NCBI GenBank assembly: GCA_902536085.1
Contig: CACAWF010000002.1
Coordinates: forward strand, 17,226-81,225
Origin: an uncultured Pelagibacteraceae bacterium
GTDB lineage: Bacteria > Pseudomonadota > Alphaproteobacteria > Pelagibacterales > Pelagibacteraceae
DNA: 64,000 nucleotides
Reading direction: 5' to 3'
Below the pieces are notes generated by a model. The model ran no database searches. It saw nothing but the letters and a program-made list of their open reading frames with translations, and was not told where the DNA came from. This document shows positions 43,509 through 52,819 of the stretch, piece after piece. Positions within the stretch are counted from its first letter, which is position 1. Each line of letters starts with the position of its first letter. A program made the translations under genes and the position numbers.

Positions 43509-44249
43509 TTAATAGCCTCCAGTAATATTAATTACCTCACCGTTGACATAACTCGACATGTCAGAAGCCAAAAATAATACTACATTTGCAACTTCTTCAG
43601 GGCTTGCTACTCTTTTTAAAGGTATTTTTTTTATTGCTTCTTCAAGAACTTTTTTATTTATTCCTTTTTCGATCATTCTAGTATTTGTAAGACCTGGGGC
43701 AACGGCATTTACCCTAATATTAAAAGGTCCTAATTCTTTAGATAATGACTTCGTAAAACTATTAATCGCAGATTTACTTGCAGCATATATTGATCTTCCT
43801 GCATCACATTCGGTTGCTGCATTAGAAGAAATATTAATTATAGATCCATTTTTATTTTTCATGAATATTTTTAAAACACCTCTAATAAGATACAATGCAG
43901 AAAAAAAATTCACTTGAAAAACTTCTTTGATTTTTTCATTAGTGGTCATTTGAAATAATGATACTTGGTCAACACCAGCATTATTCACTAATATATCTAT
44001 ATTTTTATTACAATTTAAGATCATTTCAATTCCCTCTTTAATTTCATTCTCACTATTCAAATCGAAGTAAATAGGAATAATTGAATTATTGTATTGATTA
44101 GAGAGCTCTTTTATTGATTTTTCAAATTCACTATTTTTTTTTCTCGCACAACAAATTATATCTGAGCCATTCTCTGAAAATTTTTTTATCAATGAAAGGC
44201 CTATGCCTCCGTTGCAACCTGTAATCAATGATGTTTTTTTTTCTAGCAT
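43509..44249 (-). CDS. FabG-like short-chain reductase
   Basis: A 246-aa classical SDR: LITGCNGGIGLSLI (NADP loop), LVNNAGVDQ, INISSNAATE (catalytic Ser), IYAASKSAINSFTKSL (YxxxK), VNAVAPGLTNT and NGEVINITGGY. It is close to 3-oxoacyl-ACP reductases but also to sugar SDRs such as PtmA. In context (ACP and transketolase pair downstream; NeuC upstream) either an acyl or a sugar substrate is possible. Confidence 0.85.
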   Translation of the reverse strand: MLEKKTSLITGCNGGIGLSLIKKFSENGSDIICCARKKNSEFEKSIKELSNQYNNSIIPIYFDLNSENEIKEGIEMILNCNKNIDILVNNAGVDQVSLFQMTTNEKIKEVFQVNFFSALYLIRGVLKIFMKNKNGSIINISSNAATECDAGRSIYAASKSAINSFTKSLSKELGPFNIRVNAVAPGLTNTRMIEKGINKKVLEEAIKKIPLKRVASPEEVANVVLFLASDMSSYVNGEVINITGGY

Positions 44250-44254
44250 TATAG

Positions 44255-45400
44255 TTAAAACCTTAGATCTTGAAATTCCTTATTATTATTCTTTTTAAAA
44301 TTAAAACTAATTATTTTTTTTATAATTTTTTTTGAAACCAATTTATCATTTTTATTAATTTTTAAAAAAGTATTTCTTCTTTTTAGTTTTCTTAAATTTT
44401 TTAAAATATCTTTTTTTTTAAATTTACATGAAATAACTGAAGACGGTTTATCTCTTCCTTTTTGCCTATCACCAAGATTAATAGACGTAGTTGAAAATAA
44501 TGGAACCTCTGAAATTCCACTTGAAGAATTCCCAATGACCCCATCGATATATTTCAATAATGATAGATATCCTTTAGTTCCTAAATTCTTCACTAAAGTA
44601 AAGTTTTCTCTCTTTTTGATAAAATTTTTGATTAATTTTATCATAGCAACACCTCCAGCATCGGCGTTCGGTGCAGTTATTATGATTTTAGTATCTTTTA
44701 AATTATCTAAACAATTTAGGACGAGCTTTAAATTATGCAAGTTTTCTCTAATAGAGGTTTTTTCAGGATGAAATGTCATCAAAATATTTTTCTTTAAAAG
44801 TTTCATTTTAAATTCATTTTGAAATTCTGTTTTAGAAAAAAATTTAGTATTAGCAATTTTTTGTCTATTTAAACTACCAAAGTTAAAAACAGTTTTAGTG
44901 TTTTCTCCAAGTTGAATAATTCTTTTCCTGTATTTGTTAGAAGTAGGAAAGTGTAGATTTGAAAGTTTAGTAATTGAATGTCTAAAACCTTCATCTAATG
45001 AGCCTGAAGTTTTTTCCCCTCCAGCAATATGAACTATAGGTATCTTTAAAATATAAGCCGAAATAGTTGCTGCAAGCATTTCATATCTATCGCCAAAAGT
45101 AACAAATATGTCAGGATTAATTTTTTTTAAAGACTTAGAATATTTTTTCAAAAAACTTGAAAAAGATAGTAAAACTGAGAGTGAATTTTTATTCCTTTGG
45201 TTTGAAAAGGCTTTTACTATTTTTAATCCTTTTTTAAACTGGATCTCCTTTAAACTTTTTCCAAAAAAACTATCATTATGATTTCCTGATATTAATAAAA
45301 AGGTTTTAAAATATTTTTTATTTTTTAAAGTTTCGTCAACAATTATTTTAATCATTCCGAAATCTGCTCTAGACGTAGTAATAAAACAAATTTTTTTCAT
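44255..45400 (-). CDS. neuC: UDP-GlcNAc 2-epimerase, hydrolysing (NeuC/LegG type)
   Basis: A 381-aa hydrolysing 2-epimerase of the NeuC/LegG family: ICFITTSRADFGMIKII, FVTFGDRYEMLAATISAYI, IVHIAGGEKTSGSLDEGFRHSITKLS, and GNSSSGISEVPLF with SINLGDRQKGR. It yields ManNAc or its 6-deoxy-4-amino analogue plus UDP, the substrate for NeuB. It overlaps neuB by 4 nt, matching a nonulosonate pathway operon. Confidence 0.93.
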   Translation of the reverse strand: MKKICFITTSRADFGMIKIIVDETLKNKKYFKTFLLISGNHNDSFFGKSLKEIQFKKGLKIVKAFSNQRNKNSLSVLLSFSSFLKKYSKSLKKINPDIFVTFGDRYEMLAATISAYILKIPIVHIAGGEKTSGSLDEGFRHSITKLSNLHFPTSNKYRKRIIQLGENTKTVFNFGSLNRQKIANTKFFSKTEFQNEFKMKLLKKNILMTFHPEKTSIRENLHNLKLVLNCLDNLKDTKIIITAPNADAGGVAMIKLIKNFIKKRENFTLVKNLGTKGYLSLLKYIDGVIGNSSSGISEVPLFSTTSINLGDRQKGRDKPSSVISCKFKKKDILKNLRKLKRRNTFLKINKNDKLVSKKIIKKIISFNFKKNNNKEFQDLRF

Positions 45401-46419
45401 ATTTTAATTAATTCATCAAATTGAAAATTTTTTTTGGCAATCTTACCTATGACAGAATTTATCAGCATTGGTGAAATTCCATTACCAGGTCTTTTAGCTG
45501 TAATATTGCTCCGAGTGAATTTTTCTCCTTTTAGTATTTTACGATTAGCAACTAAAGAGTTTCTAGCAATTATAATGTTTTTTTTCTCACTTTTTGTTGC
45601 AATTTTTTTTCCGTTTCCAAGTGCTGTTTCTAATTGTTTTATTTTTTTAACTAACATTTTGAGGTCTTCTTCTTCAATGCTTGCCTTATGATCGGGACCT
45701 TTTGATGACCTATTCAAAGTAATGTGTTTTTCGATAACTTTAGCTCCCATTGCAACTGCCCATAAGCTAGCATCTATACCTAAAGTATGGTCAGAGTAAC
45801 CAACATCAATATTGAATTTTTTTTTGAATGTCTGGATTACTCTTAAATTTACATCTTCTAAAGGAGTAGGATATTCTGTATTACATTGCATAACTGTAAT
45901 TTTCTTTTTAGGTGTTCCATTTTTAATTAAAATTTTTATGGCTTTCTCAACTTCGTAAATATTAGACATTCCTGTTGAAATAAGTATCTTTTTTTTTAAT
46001 TTTCCTATTTTAACAAGATAAGGCAAATTAGTTATTTCTCCCGATGGGATCTTAAAAAATTTCATTTTTAAAGATTGCAAAAAATCAATTGATTGAAGAT
46101 CAAAAGCTGTAGAAAGAAAATTTATTTTTTTTTTGATACAATATTTTGAAATTTTTCTAAAATCTTCATATGACAAAGAAATCTTTTTTGACATTTCTAA
46201 TTGATTTTGTTTATTTCCAGTATTTTTAATTTGGTATTTTGCTTTTACTGCGTACTTTGAAATATGCATAGAAGGAATAGAAGTTTGAAATTTAATAAAA
46301 TCAGCTCCACATCTTTTAGCCATATCTACAAGCTTATAAGCAAGCTTAATATTTCCATTATGGTTTACACCAGCCTCAGCAATTATGATAGTTGGAAAAA
46401 TTTTTTTTTTAAGACTCAT
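45397..46419 (-). CDS. neuB: N-acetylneuraminate/legionaminate synthase
   Basis: A 340-aa NeuB family synthase. The TIM barrel has TIIIAEAGVNHNGNIKLA, ADFIKFQTSIP, LSTAFDLQSID, KIPSGEITNLP, LISTGMSN and VGYSDHTLGID. A C-terminal SAF domain (about 280-340) reads ARNSLVANRKILKGEKF and KRPGNGISP. It condenses phosphoenolpyruvate with the NeuC product to a nine-carbon keto acid. It overlaps both neighbours by 4-11 nt. A second NeuB lies at 58509. Confidence 0.94.
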   Translation of the reverse strand: MSLKKKIFPTIIIAEAGVNHNGNIKLAYKLVDMAKRCGADFIKFQTSIPSMHISKYAVKAKYQIKNTGNKQNQLEMSKKISLSYEDFRKISKYCIKKKINFLSTAFDLQSIDFLQSLKMKFFKIPSGEITNLPYLVKIGKLKKKILISTGMSNIYEVEKAIKILIKNGTPKKKITVMQCNTEYPTPLEDVNLRVIQTFKKKFNIDVGYSDHTLGIDASLWAVAMGAKVIEKHITLNRSSKGPDHKASIEEEDLKMLVKKIKQLETALGNGKKIATKSEKKNIIIARNSLVANRKILKGEKFTRSNITAKRPGNGISPMLINSVIGKIAKKNFQFDELIKI

Positions 46420-47053
46420 TTTTTTTTATAACTTTCCTTTGATAATCAATAACAGAAGAGTTTTTTAATAAATTTGAGGTTAAAGTACTTCCTATACCGA
46501 TTTTACAGTTCTCTTCGATTTTCAAATTTTGTAAAATTTTAGCACCTGATCCGATAAGTACTTTTTTTTCAATTGTACAATTCCCTCCTATTGATACTGA
46601 AGGCATTATTGTCAAAAAATCTTGAGCGCATAAATTATGACCTATATCGCAGAAGTTACTAACAACTGAATAGTTGCTAAGCTTAACTTCAAAACTAATA
46701 TGAACATTATTAAAAATTATATTTCCTATGCCAAGTTTCAAACATGGTGGAATGTGTATGTTGGGATGTATAAGGTTTGGAATTTTATACTTATTCTTTT
46801 TTATTTCTTTTTCAAATATTTTTTCTCTTAATGACGGACTCATCATGCCTGTAATAGCATATAGATTTTTTCCAACTGGTTTATTTTTTTGTGAGAACAC
46901 TTTTAATTTATCTAAAGTCTTGATTTTTGAACTTAATTTTTCGTCAACGTATCCGATAACTTTCCAAACTTTTTTTTTTTTATTTATTTCCTCTATTAAT
47001 TGATAAACCTCTCTTCCTGCAGGACCTGCAGAAAATATTAGTATTTTTTTCAT
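46409..47053 (-). CDS. NeuD/LegH-like sugar O/N-acyltransferase
   Basis: A 214-aa two-domain protein: an N-terminal Rossmann-like PglD domain (ILIFSAGPAGREVYQLIEEI) and a left-handed beta-helix of hexapeptide repeats (about 90-205, NLIHPNIHIPP, IGNIIFNNVHIS, CDIGHNLCAQDF, IGGNCTIEKKVLIGSGAKIL). It is the PglD/NeuD/LegH type, transferring acetyl or a similar acyl group to an amino sugar. It overlaps neuB, as in legionaminic acid clusters. It contains an A12 coding-strand run near 46970. Confidence 0.88.
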   Translation of the reverse strand: MKKILIFSAGPAGREVYQLIEEINKKKKVWKVIGYVDEKLSSKIKTLDKLKVFSQKNKPVGKNLYAITGMMSPSLREKIFEKEIKKNKYKIPNLIHPNIHIPPCLKLGIGNIIFNNVHISFEVKLSNYSVVSNFCDIGHNLCAQDFLTIMPSVSIGGNCTIEKKVLIGSGAKILQNLKIEENCKIGIGSTLTSNLLKNSSVIDYQRKVIKKNES

Positions 47054-47063
47054 AATAATAAAT

Positions 47064-48122
47064 TTAGCTGATTTCTTCCTCTGAAAAAATATCTTTAGCT
47101 AAAGATGGATTAAAAATAGTTTGTTTCTCTTTCGTCATAAATTTAGAAATGAAATCTTTATCCTCTCCAGCTAAGCAAAGGTTGCTGTGCTCCTTGAAAT
47201 ATTTTATTCTAAATCCAAAATCTACAATTTCTTTCAAAGGTTGCTCTAAAATATTGCCAATTTTAATATGAACATATGGACAAACTAAAACATCTCCCAG
47301 CGGGGTTATATAAAGCCTATTAACAGTTGTGCAGCCTAATATTTTTTCATTTTTTCTATCAAAAGGATTCCATAAATTTCTGACAAGATTTCCATATTTT
47401 TTTCTTAAGTTTTGAATATGTTTTCTATCTTTCTCATCACAAATAATTTCCTCCATTTTCTGCCACATGCCTGCCGGGACAGCTACGTTTAAAAGAGTTC
47501 TATATTTTTTTTGTTTTGAATATTTTAATAATTCCTCAAAATCTGGATTGAAAGCATTATAATGACCAACAGTGATATTTAAATAAGGGTCCATGCCAGC
47601 TTTTTGAACATGCTCCAGGGCTTCAATAGCTTTTCTCCAAGAATCCTTTCTTCCTCTAATTTCATCATGAGTTTTCTCATCCATACTATCAATACTTACA
47701 GATACTCTGCTCACTTGATAATCAGCCAGTTTTTTCGCCATTTTCTCATCTAAGTAAAAACCGTTTGTAGTTAAATATAAATAGAACCTCTCTGGCTTTA
47801 TAGCCTCCAATGTTTCAAACAATAAGTCAGGTCTAAGAAGTAATTCACCTCCCTGTAAATCAAATTCGAAATATCCTAATTCATCAGCCTGGTCGGCGAG
47901 ATTTCCAATTACTTTTGGGGAAAGGTACTCTTTTACATGGTCGCCCTTAGGAGAATTTGTAAAACAGTATTTGCATCTTAAATTACAAGCATTGTTTAAA
48001 TTTAAGTCTATACCTCTAGTTTTTGTCCCAACTTTTCCATCATTTTTATTTACATAGTTGTAAAAATCTCGAAGTTTCTTCACTAGTTTTGGTTTTTTTA
48101 ATAATGGAGAGTTTAAAGGCAT
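47064..48122 (-). CDS. Radical SAM/SPASM protein
   Basis: A 352-aa radical SAM protein: CNLRCKYC motif (Cys46, 50, 53) after GIDLNLNN, then FDLQGGELLLRPDL, LTTNGFYLD, SVSIDSMDEKTHDEIRG. The SPASM-like end has ILGCTTVNRLYITPLGDVLVCPYVHIKIGNI. It resembles enzymes that act on peptides or that create C-C/C-X bonds on nucleotide sugars. Its codon and residue use is less Lys/Phe-biased than neighbouring island genes. It is placed between NeuD and the FabZ-like gene. Confidence 0.85.
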   Translation of the reverse strand: MPLNSPLLKKPKLVKKLRDFYNYVNKNDGKVGTKTRGIDLNLNNACNLRCKYCFTNSPKGDHVKEYLSPKVIGNLADQADELGYFEFDLQGGELLLRPDLLFETLEAIKPERFYLYLTTNGFYLDEKMAKKLADYQVSRVSVSIDSMDEKTHDEIRGRKDSWRKAIEALEHVQKAGMDPYLNITVGHYNAFNPDFEELLKYSKQKKYRTLLNVAVPAGMWQKMEEIICDEKDRKHIQNLRKKYGNLVRNLWNPFDRKNEKILGCTTVNRLYITPLGDVLVCPYVHIKIGNILEQPLKEIVDFGFRIKYFKEHSNLCLAGEDKDFISKFMTKEKQTIFNPSLAKDIFSEEEIS

Positions 48123-48127
48123 AATAT

Positions 48128-48580
48128 TTATTTTATTTTATATTCTTTTATGACATGAGGTAATACAATATTGAAATCAGCACTGCAAGCTAGATCTCCT
48201 TTAACTTTTCCAATACCTTTACATTTTGCTACACCTCTGTTGAATGAAATAACACTCGTTTCTATGTCAAGCCTATCTTTAGGTATAATTTTTCTCTTAA
48301 ACTTTAAATTATCGGCTGAAGTAATGTAAACAATTTTACCTTTATTTCCAGGCAAAGTAAGAAGAGAAAGCGCGCACATTTGCACTAAAGACTCTATTTG
48401 AAGCATGCCGGGCATATTAGGATCTGATGGCCAATGAACTTTAAAAAACCATTCTTTAGGATCTAAATATTTATACCCTTTTGCTGATTTACCTGGGATT
48501 ACTTCTTCAACTAGGTCTATCATTAAGTATGGTGGTTTATTTTGTTGATACTCTAAGATTTCTTCTTTGGTTAGTTTCAT
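48128..48580 (-). CDS. FabZ/FabA-like 3-hydroxyacyl-ACP dehydratase
   Basis: A 150-aa single hot-dog fold protein. The active-site segment VHWPSDPNMPGMLQIESLVQ has the conserved His49 and Glu63 of FabZ-type dehydratases. The N-terminal PPYLMIDLVEEVIPG is also family-like. It would dehydrate a 3-hydroxyacyl-ACP or act as a thioesterase. Stand-alone in this cluster with LuxC 1 nt upstream, so it probably belongs to the island's acyl module. Confidence 0.87.
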   Translation of the reverse strand: MKLTKEEILEYQQNKPPYLMIDLVEEVIPGKSAKGYKYLDPKEWFFKVHWPSDPNMPGMLQIESLVQMCALSLLTLPGNKGKIVYITSADNLKFKRKIIPKDRLDIETSVISFNRGVAKCKGIGKVKGDLACSADFNIVLPHVIKEYKIK

Positions 48581-48581
48581 T

Positions 48582-49766
48582 CTATTTGTAAGTTACTTCT
48601 CTTGATAAAGATTTAATTACATCATATCCATCCCACACTAGATCTATTTCTAATGATTTGCCTATAGGAACTATACGGTCAACACCAAGGAGATTGTATT
48701 CTAGGACAAAATTTTTAAATTCATTTTTACTAATACCATAATAAGTTATTGTTTGGCATTTCTTTGATACGTAATCTTTTAGTTCTGATAATTTACTAAT
48801 ATTTTTTTGAAAGAAAGTTCCGTTAACACCTCTTATATTTTCAATGGAATTTAGTTTTTTTTGGGATGAAACTACAAACAAATTGTTATTTTTTAAATAC
48901 TTCACCTCTGAAAAGTTTTTGTTTTTAATAACATTTGAAAGTAGATTTGTATACTTTTCTACCGCTTGAACTTCATCAAATTTGAATTTGTTTTCAACAA
49001 TTTTATTTAATTTTCCCCAAAATTTGTTTTGAAATTTTAAGTCTTTTTTTCCTAACCAAAAAATAAAATGTGGAGAATTACACGCTTTTTGACCCATTAC
49101 ATAGCCGTCATAGAAGAAATTTTTTATTAATAATTCAAGATATTTTTCATTTTGTTTTTTTAATTTATCAATATTAATTATTGAAAAAGAATATCTATCA
49201 CTAAAGGTCACCTCTATAGTTCTCTCAGGTATCCAGTTTTTTCTGATTTCATTTATTGTTTTGTCTCCTCCCCAAATAATTCTGGCATCGCATATAGATG
49301 AGAGATATTTTGTAATGTTATCATCGGAAGAATATTCTATAAAGTGGTTTGACTCCTTTAAAACTTTATAAATCTTTTTTTTAAATAATCTATTGATGAT
49401 TGATAAAATTATTTTTTTTTCTTTAAAATCTTTACTAGGAATTTTAACTACATTTGAATTTCCGCTTAATAAACCAAATATAAAAGAGTATACAAAATTT
49501 GTCGGTACATTTGACGGGCAAATATGGAAAGCCAAACCTCTGCCCACCACTAAAAAATTTTTTTTTTTTGATTTTATTTTTTTTACTTGTTTATTACACC
49601 AAAACATAAGATAAATTAAATCCGGGTGTCTCATGGCATTTTTGTCTTTTTTTATTTCATTTGAAAGATCATTTAAAAAATTCAAAGATAAAACATTATA
49701 AGCTTCGAATGTTTTTACTTTAAAATTTTTATTTAATATTTCTTTAGTTGAATTAGATGACATCAC
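48582..49766 (-). CDS. LuxC-like acyl-protein/acyl-CoA reductase
   Basis: A 394-aa aldehyde dehydrogenase-fold protein of the LuxC family. The substrate/NADPH domain shows FLVVGRGLAFHICPSNVPTN and SGNSNVVKIPSKDF; the catalytic Cys is Cys229 in GQKACNSPHFIFW. LuxC reduces an acyl group carried by LuxE to an aldehyde. It overlaps the LuxE-like gene by 14 nt. No luxAB is present, so the aldehyde is not for light; a glycan or lipid decoration is more likely. Confidence 0.87.
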   Translation of the reverse strand: MMSSNSTKEILNKNFKVKTFEAYNVLSLNFLNDLSNEIKKDKNAMRHPDLIYLMFWCNKQVKKIKSKKKNFLVVGRGLAFHICPSNVPTNFVYSFIFGLLSGNSNVVKIPSKDFKEKKIILSIINRLFKKKIYKVLKESNHFIEYSSDDNITKYLSSICDARIIWGGDKTINEIRKNWIPERTIEVTFSDRYSFSIINIDKLKKQNEKYLELLIKNFFYDGYVMGQKACNSPHFIFWLGKKDLKFQNKFWGKLNKIVENKFKFDEVQAVEKYTNLLSNVIKNKNFSEVKYLKNNNLFVVSSQKKLNSIENIRGVNGTFFQKNISKLSELKDYVSKKCQTITYYGISKNEFKNFVLEYNLLGVDRIVPIGKSLEIDLVWDGYDVIKSLSREVTYK

Positions 49767-50820
49767 TGCAACCTCTCATCTCAGCCTCTTTTGCTCTTCC
49801 ATAAATTTTAAAATACTTTCCTTTAAGACCACATTTACAATCATCTTCTCCAATTATTTCACCAATATCCTCTGTTAAAATATTATGACCAGGATAACTT
49901 GTAGGCAAAACTGATAATAGTTGTATTAAACCCTTCGATTTTTTACCTAAAACTCTAAATTTACTATCCCTGATAATTATATCTGAAAAAATTGAAGTGT
50001 GAAAATAACCGCATTTACTTGACTCAAAAAATATCGATCCAGTCTGCTCAACTAACCCGTAATAATTAAAAATCTTATCAAGATTTAATTTTGTTTTTAG
50101 TTTTTTTTTAAAATTCTTGTTACTTATTTTTAAGTTTTCCATCCTTTTCCAACCTCCCCCATGCACAAGTATACCTTTGTTAAAATCATAAGATTTTTTT
50201 TTTATATTAATATTATTAATTAATTTTTCAAAAATCATACTTGTAAATCCAAAAATTAAAAATTTTTCTTTTCCATAAAGATTTAAAAATTTCGATAAAT
50301 TATCAAAATCAATTTTATTTTCTTTATTGAGTAAGTAGGAATGATTTTTTCCAAAGATTGAAAATCCATAAATAGCTGCTGATTTCGCGTTCAAAATATT
50401 CCTATCATCTAAATTTGGATTTCTATCTACTATAAGCATTGGTAGTCTTTTATCACTAACCATTTTTTGAAAAATTGTGTCTAAAGCTTTTGTTTGAGCT
50501 AACGCGTTATTTTTATCCAAATAAATTTTTGAGGGATTTTGTCCAGATGTACCCGATGAAATAAGTTTTTTAACAACTTTTTCTCTTTTAACACTTAATA
50601 AATCAAAATGTTTGAATAATTGAACTGGTATCATAGGGAAATCCTCTACATTATCGATTTTTTTGAGATTAATTTTTAATTTTTCAATTATATTTTTATA
50701 TTCAATACAATGTTTATAATGATGAAAAGATAACTGTTTTATTAAACTAAAAAAAATATTTTTTTTAATTAAACTGGTTGTGCTAAAAGTTTCAAAATTT
50801 TTTAGTTTTTCAATGTTCAT
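49753..50820 (-). CDS. LuxE-like acyl-protein synthetase
   Basis: A 355-aa ANL-related acyl-protein synthetase. Segments: FPMIPVQLFKHFDLLS, LISSGTSGQNPSKIYLDK (phosphate loop), FGFTSMIFE, LVHGGGWKRME, YYGLVEQTG and LLSVLPTSYPGHNILTEDIGEI. The last residues EAEMRGCSDVI contain Cys351, in the position where LuxE carries the acyl group near its C-terminus (by analogy). It overlaps the AMP-ligase gene by 4 nt and the LuxC-like gene by 14 nt. Confidence 0.87.
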   Translation of the reverse strand: MNIEKLKNFETFSTTSLIKKNIFFSLIKQLSFHHYKHCIEYKNIIEKLKINLKKIDNVEDFPMIPVQLFKHFDLLSVKREKVVKKLISSGTSGQNPSKIYLDKNNALAQTKALDTIFQKMVSDKRLPMLIVDRNPNLDDRNILNAKSAAIYGFSIFGKNHSYLLNKENKIDFDNLSKFLNLYGKEKFLIFGFTSMIFEKLINNINIKKKSYDFNKGILVHGGGWKRMENLKISNKNFKKKLKTKLNLDKIFNYYGLVEQTGSIFFESSKCGYFHTSIFSDIIIRDSKFRVLGKKSKGLIQLLSVLPTSYPGHNILTEDIGEIIGEDDCKCGLKGKYFKIYGRAKEAEMRGCSDVI

Positions 50821-52190
50821 ATCATTTTTTCTAAATATGAATAAGATATTTTTCCTGATGAATTAGTGGGTGGTTCTTTGAGATTTTTAATTCCAAGAGA
50901 ATTAGTATTTACTCTTAATTTTTTTGATAAATATTTAATCACATCTTTGTTGTTCTCTTTACTTAAGTTGAATATAAAAAGTCTATTTTTTTTACTTAAG
51001 CAAAGACACTTAAATCCTTTACTAGATAATATCTTTTCAATTTCATCTAAATTGATTCTATGACCATATAATTTTGCCTCACGATTTTTTCTTCCCGTAA
51101 TAAATAAATATCCATCTGGATCGATACTTCCAATATCGCCAGTTCCAATTTTTCCTTTATTTTCATCTCCTTTAGATAAATCTCGGTACGATTTAGCATA
51201 ACCTAAACAAACGTTCTGTCCCTCGTATATTATTTCTTTATCAGAAAGGTTTATTGATAATTTACCACCTGGAATGGCTTTTCCTGCGCTTTCAAATTTT
51301 TCATTTAATTTATCAAAGGGTACATATGATATTCTAGAGGTTGCTTCGACTTGTCCATACATAACTATAAACTTATAATTATTTATTTTTGCATCTTTAA
51401 AAAAATATTTTTTAATTTCTTTATCTAAATGACCACCTGCCTGCGTAATATATTTTAATGAAGGAATTTTTCTCTTTGTGAACTTAAGTTTTTTTAAAAT
51501 TTCATAATTGAAAGGCACTCCACCAAAATTATTGATTTTAAATTTATTAGCTTTTTCCCAAAAACTTTTTTCTAAAAAACTTGAATTATTAATACAAATT
51601 CCTGATCCTGAAAAAATGTGAGTATTCACAATAGATAAACCATAAGTATAATGTAGTGGTAATGTAGTAATAGTTATATCCTCGGGTTGTATCCGCAGAT
51701 AGTTTGATATATTTTTAGTGTTTGAATAAAGATTATTTTTTGAAATTCGTACAAATTTTTTTGATCCAGTGCTACCAGATGTTCCTATGAGTAAAGCAAG
51801 ATCCTTAAAGATTTCATAATTTTCATCTTTTTTATTTTCTAAGATGATATTTTCATTCAATTCAGAATTAATTTTATAATTATTTATTACATATATAAAC
51901 TTTTTATTAATGAAAATATATAAAGGTTTATAAGATTGTATTATTTCTTTAATATCTTTTTTGTCGGTATTTGGATCAATAAACATAATCTTTAAATCTT
52001 TTCTTATTAAAGAGATATAAGTCATTAAAAATTCTGATGAATAATTTGATATAAAAAGGCATAATTTACCTTGTTTTAGTTTATGAAATTTTTTTTCAAA
52101 AGAAAAAATTTGCTTGTATAAAATCTTGTCTTCATTTTCATAAAAAAGAATATTGTCTTGAAATTTTTCGAGATGATTAAATATTTTCAT
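50817..52190 (-). CDS. AMP-dependent acyl ligase (ANL superfamily)
   Basis: A 457-aa adenylate-forming enzyme. Motifs: LIGTSGSTGSKKFVRISK (A3), MYGQVEATSRISYVP (A5), GTGDIGSIDPDGYLFITGRKNREAKLYG (A7-A8 region) and the C-terminal TNSSGKISYSYLEKM (A10 lysine). It likely activates a carboxylic acid and loads the ACP at 41464 or a partner protein. The N-terminal domain is short compared with acyl-CoA synthetases. The start overlaps hisH-like stop by 4 nt. Confidence 0.88.
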   Translation of the reverse strand: MKIFNHLEKFQDNILFYENEDKILYKQIFSFEKKFHKLKQGKLCLFISNYSSEFLMTYISLIRKDLKIMFIDPNTDKKDIKEIIQSYKPLYIFINKKFIYVINNYKINSELNENIILENKKDENYEIFKDLALLIGTSGSTGSKKFVRISKNNLYSNTKNISNYLRIQPEDITITTLPLHYTYGLSIVNTHIFSGSGICINNSSFLEKSFWEKANKFKINNFGGVPFNYEILKKLKFTKRKIPSLKYITQAGGHLDKEIKKYFFKDAKINNYKFIVMYGQVEATSRISYVPFDKLNEKFESAGKAIPGGKLSINLSDKEIIYEGQNVCLGYAKSYRDLSKGDENKGKIGTGDIGSIDPDGYLFITGRKNREAKLYGHRINLDEIEKILSSKGFKCLCLSKKNRLFIFNLSKENNKDVIKYLSKKLRVNTNSLGIKNLKEPPTNSSGKISYSYLEKMI

Positions 52191-52819
52191 ATTTTTAAAA
52201 ACCTTTGAATTAATTTAAGCCCGTTCACACCACTTTTTTCTGGATGAAATTGAAAACCGACAATGTTGCCTGAGGAAGCAATTGCTGGAATTGAGTTTTT
52301 ATCAAAATAATAGTTGGCTTTTATGATCGAGGGATCTTTTGGATAAACACAATATGAATGAACAAAATAAAATTTACTTTTTTGATCAAGGTTTTCAAAT
52401 AAATTCAATCGGTCTTGAGATTTTTGGTTAAAACTTAGTTTGTGCCATCCGATATTTGGTACCTTAAAAAAATTTTTATCATAGTTAGGTAGTAATTTTA
52501 CTTCTCCTTTCATTAAACCAAGTCCATTATGTAAGCCAAATTCTTTACTATTTTCAAAAAGTAATTGCATTCCAAGACAAATTCCTAATAGAGGAATTTT
52601 TTTAAATTTAGGTTCGAGTATCAATTCTGTAAACTTTATAGATTTTAGCTTATTAATTGCATTGCCGAAGGCTCCAACTCCAGGTAAAACAATTTTATCA
52701 GAATTTAGAATTTCATTATAATTACTTGTAATTTTTACTTTAGCATCAAATTTTTCTAATGCTCTTTTGATGCTGAGTAAATTTCCACTTTTATAGTCCA
52801 CTATAGCAACGGTCTGCAT
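52187..52819 (-). CDS. hisH: HisH-like glutamine amidotransferase
   Basis: A 210-aa class I glutamine amidotransferase of the HisH type. Catalytic residues are Cys81 in LLGICLGMQ and His192/Glu194 in FQFHPEKSG. It releases ammonia from glutamine for the partner HisF-like barrel. Being beside a PseA/WbpG-like gene rather than other his genes, it is probably the sugar-pathway paralogue (like HisH2 of Pseudomonas O-antigen clusters), not the histidine enzyme. It is directly after the hisF-like gene (no gap). Confidence 0.9.
   Translation of the reverse strand: MQTVAIVDYKSGNLLSIKRALEKFDAKVKITSNYNEILNSDKIVLPGVGAFGNAINKLKSIKFTELILEPKFKKIPLLGICLGMQLLFENSKEFGLHNGLGLMKGEVKLLPNYDKNFFKVPNIGWHKLSFNQKSQDRLNLFENLDQKSKFYFVHSYCVYPKDPSIIKANYYFDKNSIPAIASSGNIVGFQFHPEKSGVNGLKLIQRFLKI

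Noticed and set aside
48582-50820. Bioluminescence (lux) operon
   Set aside because: Only LuxC- and LuxE-like proteins are present, with no luxA, luxB or luxD, and the neighbours are sugar genes.
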